This document shows positions 35,500-44,084 of a DNA stretch of 64,000 nucleotides, piece by piece. Made by a program: the position numbers and the translations under genes. Origin of the DNA: Mixophyes australis (lineage: Eukaryota > Chordata > Amphibia > Anura > Limnodynastidae); NCBI GenBank assembly GCA_036250195.1, contig JAVHZZ010000003.1, positions 87,189,418 through 87,253,417 of the forward strand. The letters are read 5' to 3'. How positions within the stretch are numbered: the stretch's first letter is position 1; each line of letters opens with the position of its first letter. The notes under the pieces were generated by a model, which was given only the letters and a program-made list of their open reading frames with translations, was not told the origin of the DNA and searched no databases.

Positions 35500-38400
35500 G
35501 TACCCCCCCTTTTAAAGGTGGGCACAGAACGCCTGGAACCGGGCTTGTCCGGATTTTTGGAGTAAAACTTCTTCAAAAGGGCAGGAGCATTAAGATCTTC
35601 AGCTTTGATCCAAGAGCGCTCCTCAGGACCAAAGCCCTTCCAATGAACGAGGAAGTGGAGGACTCCTCGCGAAATTTTTGCGTCTAGTACCTCAGTAATC
35701 TCGAAATCCTCCTCCTGATGAACTTGAACTGGCTGCGGAGCTGAGGGAGGAGTTGAGAAACGGTTGATAATAAGAGGTTTGAGCAAGGATACATGGAAGG
35801 CATTAGCAATCCGAAGATTCTTAGGAAGAAGAAGTCTCACACATACTGGATTGATAACTTGAATGATCCTATATGGACCAATAAAACGAGGGGCGAATTT
35901 CATGGATGGAACCTTCAAACGAATATTTTTTGTGAATAACCAGACACGATCTCCAATTTTTAGTGGTGGAATAGCCCGCCTCTTCTTATCAGCGAAAGAT
36001 TTATATTTGACAGATGTCTTCTTTAAACAGGTTCTGACCTGAGACCAGATATTTTTAAAGGTCTGACAAACAGTTTCCACCGCAGGAACTTGGGTGGGCG
36101 GGAGGGCAGGAAATTCCGGAAAAGACAGATGGTGACCGTAGACCACAAAAAATGGAGTTTTGGATGATGACTCATGGTACATGTTGTTATGGGCGAACTC
36201 AGCCCAAGGGAGTAACTCTACCCAGTTGTCTTGATTGGCTGATGAAAATATCCTTATAAAAGTCTCAAGATCTTGATTGACACGTTCGGTTTGTCCATTG
36301 GATTGCGGATGGTAAGAAGATGAGAGTGCCAATCGTATGCCCAAGGTTTTACAAAGGGCTCGCCAGAATCTGGACACGAATTGTACTCCTCTATCAGACA
36401 CAATCTCGGATGGACATCCATGGATACGGAAGATCTCTTTAATGAAATGTTCAGCCAGGATAGACGAGGAAGGCAAACCAGACAGAGGGATGAAATGAGC
36501 CATCTTGGAAAATCTGTCCACTACCACCCAAATAGTGTTATGGTTCTTACTAGGTGGTAAGTCAGTAACGAAATCTATACTAATATGGGTCCATGGTTTG
36601 GACGGAATGGGTAGTGGTCGCAGCAACCCTGCTGGAGTTCTGCGGGAGGATTTGAATTGCGAACATAATTCACAGGAAGCAATGAACTCTTTGACGTCTC
36701 TCCTCATTGAAGGCCACCAGTAACTTCGAGAGAGGATCTCAAAAGTCTTGTGTTCACCGGCGTGTCCAGAAAAACGAGAGGCATGGAACCACGAAAGGAT
36801 TTTCCTCCTTAGTATAGGAGGCACAAGGGTCTTCCCAAATGGTAGCGTTCTGGTGGATGAAGCAGCCAGTGAGATACATTTGGGGTCTAGAATGGTATGG
36901 TTGGAAACCTCTTCTATATCAGAGGACGTAACAAAGGCTCTAGATAAGGCATCAGCTTTTTTGTTCTTGACAGCTGGTTTGAAGGTAATTATTAATTCAA
37001 AACGGAAAAAGAAAAGAGACCATCTTGCTTGACGAGGGTTCAAGCATTGAGCAGACTGGAGATATGACAAGTTCTTATGATCCGTGAAGATCGTCACCGG
37101 ATGGCGAGCTCCCTCCAACAAGTATCTCCATTCCTCTAATGCGGCTTTGATAGCCAGTAATTCCTTGTCCCCGATGGTATAATTCTTCTCTGCGGGTAGG
37201 AGACCCCGAGAATAGAAGGCACAAGGGTGGAATTTTTGCTGTTCCGAGCGTTGGGAGAGAATAGCTCCTAAGCCCACATTAGAGGCATCTACTTCTAGGA
37301 AGAAGGGGAGTGTCACATCAGGCTGTCGAAGGATTGGAGCCGAAGAGAAGGACTCTTTTAATGTTTGAAAGGCTTGAATAGCCTCAGTTGACCATTGCTT
37401 AGGGTTAGCCCCTTTTCGAGTCAGGGCCACAATAGGAGATGCAATGGAAGAAAAGTCTTGAATGAAGCGTCTATAGTAATTGGCAAAACCTAAAAAACGC
37501 TGGATCGCACGAAGAGTAGTTGGCTGGGGCCAATGTAGTACAGCATTTACTTTGTCAGGATCCATTTTCAGGCCAACTCCGGAAACTATATACCCCAAGA
37601 ATGGAATCTGGGGTAATTCGAATGAACATTTTTCTAATTTACAGAACAATGAATTTTTCCGTAGCCTGGAGAGGACTTCTGCCACATGTTGGTGGTGAGA
37701 AGGCAGGTCCTGTGAAAAAATCAATATGTCGTCCAGATAGACGACGACACATACATATAATAAGTCCCGAAAAATCTCATTGATGAAGCCCTGAAAAACA
37801 GCGGGGGCATTACATAGCCCGAAAGGCATTACCAGATATTCGTAATGCCCGTCTCTGGTGTTAAACGCTGTCTTCCATTCGTCACCGGAACGGATTCTGA
37901 TTAAATTGTAGGCACCACGAAGATCCAACTTAGTAAAAATACGGGCTCCCTTGATGCGGTCAAATAGCTCAGTGATCAACGGAATGGGATACCGATTCTT
38001 GATAGTAATGGCATTGAGTCCACGAAAATCTATACAAGGGCGTAATGATCCATCCTTCTTTTTGACAAAGAAGAACCCAGCTCCAGCGGGCGAGGTGGAA
38101 GGTCGAATGAACCCACGCTGGAGGTTGTCCCGTATATATTCAGATGTAGCTTGAGTTTCAGGTAACGAGAGTGGATAGACCCGGCCCCTGGGAGGAGTCT
38201 TGCCAGGAAGAAGGTCAATCGGACAATCCCAAGAACGATGAGGAGGAAGACGTTCAGACTGAGCTTTATCAAAAACATCGGTAAATGAAGCATATTGAGG
38301 AGGGAGTCCCGGTGAAATAGCTGAGATGGAAGCTTGCTGTACCTTGAGAGGAATGACTTGGGAAAGGCAATGATGGTGACATTCAGACCCCCAAGACGTG

Positions 38401-38834
38401 ACTTGAGGGGTGCGCCAGTCAATCTGGGGAGAGTGACACTGAAGCCATGGAAGGCCTAGGACAATCGGACTTGTCGTAACAGGAAGAATTAAAAACGATA
38501 TCTCTTCATGATGCAGAGCACCAATCTGAAGGGTTACTGGAGACGTACTCTGGGTGATGAGACCGTTGATGAGACGTGATCCATCGATAGCCGTCACAGT
38601 AATGGGAGTTTTTAAGGTAATCACTGGTAGAGACCATTGATTTACTAACGATTTGGAAATAAAATTTCCTGCTGCTCCGGAATCAATCAATGCCTGTGAC
38701 TCAAAGGTTTTGGTAGCAAAGGAAATAGTCACATCAAAAGCGCAGACTTTAGATTTCATAGACGATGGAGAGGACTCCAGGGACCCTAACTTCACCTCTC
38801 CAGAACTAGTTAGGGCCTGGCATTTCCCGATCTC
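35433..38834 (-). CDS. pol: Pol polyprotein (PR-RT-RNase H-IN-chromodomain), read by -1 frameshift
   Basis: The frame is open from 38,834; it has no early ATG and is in the -1 frame relative to gag, so it should be made as Gag-Pol. Counting from the GTG at 38,795, it has 1,120 codons. Aspartic protease: DSG at residues 38-40. Reverse transcriptase: TKLDLRGAY (D291) and YLDD (353-356). RNase H: FFLEVDAS (D503), then GDKELLAI and TIFTDHKNL (D572). Integrase: zinc-binding H...H with C708/C711, then D741, D801 and E837 as the DDE triad. C-terminal chromodomain at about 1,031-1,085, with HFLVHWKGF and ERSWI, typical of chromovirus integrases and expected to steer integration to particular chromatin. 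All catalytic residues looked for are present. The stop lies 67 bp inside the 3' LTR, and the polypurine tract is coding. Confidence 0.96.
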   Translation of the reverse strand, partial: EIGKCQALTSSGEVKLGSLESSPSSMKSKVCAFDVTISFATKTFESQALIDSGAAGNFISKSLVNQWSLPVITLKTPITVTAIDGSRLINGLITQSTSPVTLQIGALHHEEISFLILPVTTSPIVLGLPWLQCHSPQIDWRTPQVTSWGSECHHHCLSQVIPLKVQQASISAISPGLPPQYASFTDVFDKAQSERLPPHRSWDCPIDLLPGKTPPRGRVYPLSLPETQATSEYIRDNLQRGFIRPSTSPAGAGFFFVKKKDGSLRPCIDFRGLNAITIKNRYPIPLITELFDRIKGARIFTKLDLRGAYNLIRIRSGDEWKTAFNTRDGHYEYLVMPFGLCNAPAVFQGFINEIFRDLLYVCVVVYLDDILIFSQDLPSHHQHVAEVLSRLRKNSLFCKLEKCSFELPQIPFLGYIVSGVGLKMDPDKVNAVLHWPQPTTLRAIQRFLGFANYYRRFIQDFSSIASPIVALTRKGANPKQWSTEAIQAFQTLKESFSSAPILRQPDVTLPFFLEVDASNVGLGAILSQRSEQQKFHPCAFYSRGLLPAEKNYTIGDKELLAIKAALEEWRYLLEGARHPVTIFTDHKNLSYLQSAQCLNPRQARWSLFFFRFELIITFKPAVKNKKADALSRAFVTSSDIEEVSNHTILDPKCISLAASSTRTLPFGKTLVPPILRRKILSWFHASRFSGHAGEHKTFEILSRSYWWPSMRRDVKEFIASCELCSQFKSSRRTPAGLLRPLPIPSKPWTHISIDFVTDLPPSKNHNTIWVVVDRFSKMAHFIPLSGLPSSSILAEHFIKEIFRIHGCPSEIVSDRGVQFVSRFWRALCKTLGIRLALSSSYHPQSNGQTERVNQDLETFIRIFSSANQDNWVELLPWAEFAHNNMYHESSSKTPFFVVYGHHLSFPEFPALPPTQVPAVETVCQTFKNIWSQVRTCLKKTSVKYKSFADKKRRAIPPLKIGDRVWLFTKNIRLKVPSMKFAPRFIGPYRIIQVINPVCVRLLLPKNLRIANAFHVSLLKPLIINRFSTPPSAPQPVQVHQEEDFEITEVLDAKISRGVLHFLVHWKGFGPEERSWIKAEDLNAPALLKKFYSKNPDKPGSRRSVPTFKRGGTVTHRTVSASSRTLRNRGRPPS
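35503..35513 (-). other. Polypurine tract
   Basis: On the element strand AAAAGGGGGGG sits three bases (TAC) before the 3' LTR start TGTCAC. Its position and composition are those of the plus-strand primer. It is also coding, reading as the KRGG of the Pol C-terminus. Confidence 0.85.
38766..38828 (-). promoter_or_regulatory. -1 ribosomal frameshift signal: slippery site and pseudoknot
   Basis: The heptamer GGGAAAT (38,828-38,822) lies in the gag frame as G GGA AAT, the X XXY YYZ form, and slipping back one base enters the pol frame. Four nucleotides later begins stem 1: 38,817-38,809 with 38,790-38,782 (9 bp, one G-U). The loop contains GGAGAGG, which pairs downstream: stem 2 is 38,802-38,795 with 38,773-38,766 (8 bp, all Watson-Crick). 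This is an H-type pseudoknot with a 6-nt first loop. The gag stop codon (38,812-38,810) is inside stem 1. PEG10, a domesticated relative, uses GGGAAAC plus a pseudoknot (established knowledge). Confidence 0.92.
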
Positions 38835-39742
38835 TTAGGGCAGGAGCTGAGGACATGAGTGGAATCAGCACAATAGATACAGAGTCTATTCTTGACTCTT
38901 CGTTTCCTCTCCTCAGAAGATAACTTGGAACGTCCTATCTCCATGGGAATCACAGCGGGTGACACTGGACGAAATTGAGGGTTAGAGCGAAGAGGTGCTT
39001 TAGCAGAAGTCGTTTTCTCAGCCTCTCTTTCGCGAAATCTCATATCAACACGATGGCATAAAGAGATCAAATCTTCAAGTGACGAAGGAAGCTCTTGAGT
39101 AGTCAGTGCATCTTTAATTTTATCGGAAAGCCCCTGCCAGAAGGCGGCAACTAGGGCTTCAGTGTTCCACTGAAGTTCAGAGGCTAAGATCCTAAATTGA
39201 ATGACGTACTGGCCTACAGTATGAGATCCTTGTCGCAGACGGAGGATGCTGGAAGCAGCGGAGGTCACACGACCTGGTTCATCGAACACACTTCGGAATG
39301 TAGAAATGAATTTGGCACTATCTTGTAATATTGGATCGTTCTTCTCCCACAGAGGGGAGGCCCAAGCCAGGGCTTGTCCTGAAAACAAAGAGATAAGATA
39401 GGCCACTCTGGAACGATGGGTAGAAAAATTTTGAGGTTGGAACTCAAAATGGACTGAACATTGGTTAAGGAAACCCCTACAAGTTTTGGGGTCTCCATCG
39501 TACTTTGACGGAGTAGGCAGGTGAAGCGTGGAAGCTGTAGACACCTGGGATGGCAATGGGGAAACGGAGGAGAGCACAGGAGCTTCAGTAGTAGCTGTCA
39601 CAGTCTGTCCAGATGTTCCTTGGGAGGTTAATGACTGATAACACTGAAGTAACAGCTGTTGGCGGGCATCCTGTTGCTCCACACGGCTAACCAGATGTTG
39701 CAGCATCTCTTTGGCGGTAGGTTCCGCATCTGGGTCTGTCAT
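38810..39742 (-). CDS. gag: Gag (capsid and nucleocapsid) protein
   Basis: 310 codons from an ATG only 13 nt inside the 5' LTR boundary. An N-terminal helical, probably coiled-coil stretch (about residues 8-45, ending LLLQCYQSL) is followed by a serine/threonine/proline linker. The capsid-type domain starts near KYDGDPKTCRGFLNQC (about 97-115) and continues through AYLISLFSGQALAWA and a second half with FWQGLSDKIKDAL; these are the landmarks of the sushi/RTL Gag capsid. A single CCHC zinc knuckle near the end (C288, C291, H296, C301) binds RNA. The protein assembles the particle that holds RNA and Pol. The frame is intact and ends three codons after the frameshift heptamer. Confidence 0.95.
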   Translation of the reverse strand: MTDPDAEPTAKEMLQHLVSRVEQQDARQQLLLQCYQSLTSQGTSGQTVTATTEAPVLSSVSPLPSQVSTASTLHLPTPSKYDGDPKTCRGFLNQCSVHFEFQPQNFSTHRSRVAYLISLFSGQALAWASPLWEKNDPILQDSAKFISTFRSVFDEPGRVTSAASSILRLRQGSHTVGQYVIQFRILASELQWNTEALVAAFWQGLSDKIKDALTTQELPSSLEDLISLCHRVDMRFREREAEKTTSAKAPLRSNPQFRPVSPAVIPMEIGRSKLSSEERKRRVKNRLCIYCADSTHVLSSCPKRSGNARP

Positions 39743-39743
39743 G

Positions 39744-39753
39744 GCCTGATCTT
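39744..39753 (-). other. Primer-binding site, apparently self-primed
   Basis: On the element strand the 13 nt between the LTR and the gag ATG are GTAAGATCAGGCC. There is no TGG as expected for a tRNA 3' end. AAGATCAGGC is exactly complementary to GCCTGATCTT at 41,692-41,683, the predicted 5' end of the RNA. Two bases (GT) separate it from the LTR, as is usual for bases removed by integrase. Confidence 0.8.
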
Positions 39754-39969
39754 ACTGTCACGGGCACTAGGAGTCTTTACCCAGGGATCACCAGATGGTA
39801 GGCTTACCAGAGCAATGTAGATGGTAATAGCGTACTCTGGTAGCTGGGTGATCACGGAACATGAAATGATGGCCGATGAGATGCTCAGGAAAGTCTATGA
39901 CTAGCAACACTGGTAATAATGCGGTAATAATACACAAGGAACTGTATGGACAAGGCACGTGAAGGTAGT

Positions 39970-40228
39970 CAGTGGTCTGCGATAGCAAGTTGTACCACTG
40001 CTATAGTGAGGAGGAATGTCCAACAGAAACAAGGAGGTGATGAGAGTCAGCGGTCTGCGGGTAGCAAGTTGTACCGCTGTCTGAGTGAAGGAATGGAATC
40101 CAAGTGGAGGTATCCGGGTAGTCAGTGGTCTGCGGTAGCAAGTTGTACCACTGCTATGTGAGAGGATAATGGAACAGGTGATACCGGAACAGGGGTCAGT
40201 GGTCTGACATCAGCAAGTTGTACCACTG
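39970..40228 (-). repeat. Four hairpin modules with covariation in R-U5 (5' LTR copy)
   Basis: Modules at 39,970-40,000, 40,048-40,079, 40,123-40,153 and 40,197-40,228, identical to those of the 3' LTR. Here they would be present in the RNA leader. Stems are CAGTGGT/ACCACTG in three modules and CAGCGGT/ACCGCTG in one. Confidence 0.85.
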
Positions 40229-41682
40229 AATATATATGTGAGGAGGTGCACAAGGGAAGACTGCAACACAGGATATACACAGGCACCTTATACACGATCC
40301 ACAGTAATATGCACAATATAGATATATATATATATATAAATGACTGAGCAGGTCTGCAATCTAGAAAGTCTCTTGAAGTAGTCCAGCACAATGATAACAC
40401 AGTCAATGATAGCAATAGACTCAGCGGATAGCAGACTCCAGAGAGAACCAAACACAGTCCAGCAAGATATGCAATACACAGCACAGTCAATGAGAAATAT
40501 GCATACCGTGGTTCAGCAGTAGCAGTCAGATGGGAATGCAGCGGTACCTGAGCGGCTGGAGGCCGACTGGATAGGAAGTCCCTGGATAGGTGAGGCAGCG
40601 GTCTAGCAGGTGCAGAGCACAGGTGAGTAGACCAACAGGGACACGAATCCACAGGAGTCAGCAACACGTGGAACTGGACTCAGAAGGGACCCAGGAGAAT
40701 GGAGATGATCCAGCAGAGGGTAGTAGATGAGATACAACTCCAATGCTGTCAGGAGGGTAGAGACCAGTGGAACACGTGAAGGCGTGGAGAGCGGATCAGC
40801 AGGAGATGGACGATAGCGCTGACCACAGCAGCAGGACTCAGCGGCACACGGAGGTAACCAGTAGCAACCACAGGAACCAACAGCGATGGGACACAGGAGT
40901 GCAGCGCAGGCCAGGAGCTGTTGATCAAGAAGTGTAGCAGGTAGTAATGCAAGCGGCAGTCTCGAGGAAGATACAACAGAGATGAGGTAAGTCTGCAGTG
41001 CACAGGGCAGCGGATAGGAATCAGCTGGCAGTCACGATGATGAACACAGGCGAGTTGCAAGCAGGAGACTGTAGTGCACGGAGGCAGTGGATAGTAATCA
41101 GCTGGCAGTCACGATGATGAACACAGGCGAGTTACCAGCAGGAGACTGTAGTGCACGGAGGCAGCGGATAGGAATCAGCTGGCAGTCACGATGATGAACA
41201 CAGGCGAGTTGCAAGCAGGAGACTGTAGTGCACGGAGGCAGCGGATAGGAATCAGCAAACAGACTTGATGAGAAGCAGGTGAGTGAAGTAAAAGCTGGAG
41301 TGCACGGAGGCAGCGGATAGCAATGAGCAAACAGTCACATTGAAATAAAATAACGTTGAAGTGGTTTAGAAGACTGTAGTGCACGGAGGCAGCGGATAGG
41401 AATCAGCAAACAGTCACGATGATACAGTTGATGGTAGAAGTGGTATGGGAACCACAGTAGTAGAAGTGGTTTAGAAGACTGTAGTGCACGGAGGCAGCGG
41501 ATAGGAATCAGCAAACAGTCACGATGATACAGTTGATGGTAGAAGTGGTATGGGAACCACAGTAATAGAAGTGGTTTGGAAACCACAGGGATAGAAGTGG
41601 TTTGGAAACCACAGGAATCAGCAGCGCTGAATACACGAGGAATACAGGAACACCTTCAGAGACTCATGGGGAATGAGACTCC

Positions 41683-41723
41683 AAGATCAGGCAACGTGGT
41701 GTTGACCACAGGTGCTTAATATA
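41683..41723 (-). promoter_or_regulatory. TATA box and predicted RNA start of the chromovirus
   Basis: TATATTAA on the minus strand (41,723-41,716) is followed 31 nt later by GCCTGATCTT (41,692-41,683), the sequence complementary to the primer site. A 12-bp inverted repeat brackets the TATA box (41,684-41,695 with 41,730-41,741, AGATCAGGCAAC and its complement). The start position is inferred from TATA spacing. Confidence 0.7.
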
Positions 41724-41869
41724 GGGAGTGTTGCCTGATCTGCCAATTGAGTTAAAGGGGTATACACTGAAGTATAGAAAAGGGCTGCGCATGCGCAGAC
41801 CCTCAGGATGGTGGACGGCCACGGTTCCTAAATGTCCGGGAAGAGGCACTCACGGTCCGGTGAGTGACA

Positions 41870-41874
41870 ACCTG
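41870..41874. repeat. Target-site duplication, right copy (ACCTG)
   Basis: Identical to 33,381-33,385. Confidence 0.95.
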
Positions 41875-41989
41875 TGACTATTTAAGCTAAACCAAAGGGG
41901 GCAACAAACCTAAACCTGAAAAGAGTCCAGTCCCTGTGTGCTTTGCTTAGCCTGATCCACCTGATATAAGTAGTGGCTTTTGCAAGATC

Positions 41990-43645
41990 TTGAGCGACAT
42001 GACCCCAGATGAAATTTTTCTCACAGTCAAATCTGACCGATGCATCATGCAGATGGGGCAGCATGTCTTCAACCAGGTCAGTTTAGATGCTGGCAACAAT
42101 GTGTACATCCATCAGAAGCTTAGAGAAATGGGCAGGCTACTGTTACATGCCAGAAGAGCTACACCTTAGGAGAAAATGGTAGACCATCCCATCAAACATT
42201 TTGCAGATAGTAGGCATGGTGAAGTTGGTAACTGACTATGATGTGGAGACGGGTACATTTAAGACATCCTCACTGGCACTGAAGGTCAGGCATGACTTGC
42301 AAAAGATAACGAGCATTGTGGAGTGCCGATCAATGATGGAGGGTTGCACTGCTGTGTTGAAGTTGCACGCAATTTTAAGAAGATCTAGGAGGCGAGATGA
42401 AATGACTTCATCTCATTGGCTGCCTTGAAAACTCTTAAGAAGACAAAGTGGAACATGCCTCAGCTCTTACCTTTCACTGAAGATGTGAAAAAGATACACT
42501 TGTATCTCGATGAGAAACAGTAAGCGTACCAAAGCAGTTTATCCACAGAGCCTATGCTTAACAACTGGGCATTACTTGCAAAAGTCACCCTGGCACAGGT
42601 GATTTTGTTCAATCAAAGTAGAGAAGGGGAAGTTTCAAAGATGCTGTTGACTACCTTCTCCTCAAGAGATACTTTGGATGTCCATGAGGATATTGCTCTA
42701 GATCTTTCCGATCTTGAGAGGAAGCTCTGTCAGCACTTAACATGGATTGAATTTCAAGGAAAATGAGGGAGAAAAGTTTCAATACTGTTGACACCACAAT
42801 GGAACTTCTTGCAGAGAAGCGGGAAGAATGTCGAGTGGCTACTCAAAATGTAAATATGTTTGCCAGACCAGCTGCCTTTTCACATTTTAGAGACTCTGAT
42901 TACATACGCCTGTTTGCACGAGAGTGTGGAGGTAAAAATCTATAAATGTTGTCTTCCACAAAGCTTCGAAAGCATGTTTTCACACTTTCAAAGGTACACC
43001 TAAACATCACAGAATTCGATCAGTTGGCAGACTGCCTTGGGCACGACATCAGGGTGCACCAGCAGTATTACCGCCTCCTAGAAGATACCCTCAAACTTGC
43101 CAAGATCAGCAAACTTTTAATGGCTCTCAAGAGTGGTAGACTGGCTGAATTCAAAGGCAAGATTTTGTCATCCCGAAGGAAAGTTGGAAATCTTGTATCT
43201 AACATGTAGTTATGAATTTTACCTCGATCACTTACATATCTGTTTATTTTTACAACTGGTCCAGCTACAAAGTGACAGGTCGTATGATGAGCAATCCCCT
43301 GTAACAGTGAGACAAGTGGTCAAGTATTTGGTCGACAATTACATGTCAGAGGTAGACAGTGTATGGATATGGCAACATGGGATAAATGCCCACCCAATCA
43401 GATCAGTATAAAACACAGTTTTGTTATGCAAAAGCATGTTGCCTTCTCTGTTTTTTGCAGATTTGTAATGTACCACTTCCACTCTGCTTCCATTCAGGTC
43501 GTAAAGAAGTGTGGAGAAAAGCCTGGAACAGAGATGAGATTCAAGCTGTGAAAAAGCACATAGTCAAGTTCATCCAAGCATGCAAGTGCCCGCAAAGCAT
43601 GATTGCGTTGCATGCATCATGGCTGAACCATCAGCACTGAAAAAA
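41990..43645 (+). pseudogene. Decayed gene of a repetitive family with a tyrosine-recombinase-like C-terminus
   Basis: A protein can be followed through several frames: from the ATG at 41,999 (MTPDEIFLTVKSDRCIMQMG), LREMGRLLLHARRA, then VKLVTDYDVETGTFKTSSLA and SMMEG. Next come KWNMPQLLPFTEDVKKIHLY, a stop, LLAKVTLAQVILFN, REGEVSKMLL, FSSRD, DLSDLERKLCQHL, another stop, and MFARPAAFSHFRDSDYIRLF. The C-terminal part (42,946-43,209) has TKLRKHVFTLS and LGHDIRVHQQYYR, which resemble the box-II R-x-x-H region and the LGH...Y end of tyrosine recombinases. A later segment (about 43,500-43,640) reads WNRDEIQAVKKHIVKFIQ. I recognise the order from uncharacterised repetitive proteins in fish and amphibians but cannot name the element; a Crypton-like origin is a guess. 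At least four stops or frameshifts make it dead. The chromovirus landed about 125 bp upstream. Confidence 0.6.
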
Positions 43646-43984
43646 ATGAAACCTAAAAGAGAATAAAATTTGCTGAAATGATATGCAGTGGTTGAGCATG
43701 ACTGTAACCTCCATGGCAAGGTGTCAATGTATGCAGATGTGTCCTCCGTTGGCGGAAATACATGAAACTTCCCCCAACATGCAGTCCATGTCAATACTTT
43801 TATCAAAGTCAAACTGTAAATCTCAAGGTGTAACTATGGTAACAAACTGCTCCTACACATACCCATATGATTGTCTCGCTGACAGGGCATTTAGGAAATG
43901 GGTGTCCCTATGTGTCATGTTCCAGATATGGGTCCTCATGATGCAATAAAAACAAGTAGTTTGTGTGTATGCATCTCTTTGTGC

Positions 43985-44082
43985 AAGTGTTAGGGAATTT
44001 AGACTGTAAGCTCTATTGGGGCAGGGATATTTTCTCTACAGCAGTGCGCAATTGGTGGCGCTGTATAAATAAATAAATTAAT
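43985..44082 (+). mobile_element. SINE/L2 3' tail fragment
   Basis: Reads TAGGGAATTTAGACTGTAAG, then GGGGCAGGGA, then GGCGCTGTATAAATAAATAA, matching the 3' third of the SINE at 26,106-26,427. The head is missing. Confidence 0.85.
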
Positions 44083-44084
44083 TT

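Larger units (their letters stand above)
33386..41869 (-). mobile_element. Complete Ty3/gypsy chromovirus (Tf1/sushi-type)
   Basis: An 8,484-bp element in minus orientation: 5' LTR 39,756-41,869, primer site 39,744-39,753, gag 38,810-39,742, pol read through a -1 frameshift to 35,433, polypurine tract 35,503-35,513, 3' LTR 33,386-35,499. The 5-bp ACCTG duplication flanks it. The LTRs differ at one base that I could find (35,460 T against 41,830 A). Domain order PR-RT-RH-IN-chromodomain places it among chromoviruses. Gag/Pol layout with -1 frameshift and an apparent self-complementary primer site fit the Tf1/sushi group, from which the mammalian PEG10/RTL genes derive. No inactivating change is visible in either frame, so it may be active. 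Confidence 0.97.
39756..41869 (-). repeat. 5' LTR of the chromovirus
   Basis: 2,114 bp with the ends TGTCAC...GTGACA. If transcription starts near 41,693, U3 is only about 176 bp and R-U5 about 1,940 bp, so the leader before gag is about 1.95 kb, filled with two repeat blocks (hairpins 39,970-40,228; GTGCACGGAGGCAG modules about 41,007-41,530). The leader holds sense ORFs of its own; the longest, at 40,122-40,667 (181 codons), is rich in leucine and has two hydrophobic stretches that could be membrane segments. I see no canonical AATAAA on the element strand. Confidence 0.96.

Noticed and set aside
36505..38154. Several plus-strand ORFs of 60-94 codons opposite pol
   Set aside because: They are shadows of the intact minus-strand pol frame and have no motif of their own.
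39743..39755. Conventional tRNA primer-binding site
   Set aside because: The bases after the LTR do not begin with TGG and contain no TGG, so a tRNA 3' CCA end cannot pair in the usual position.
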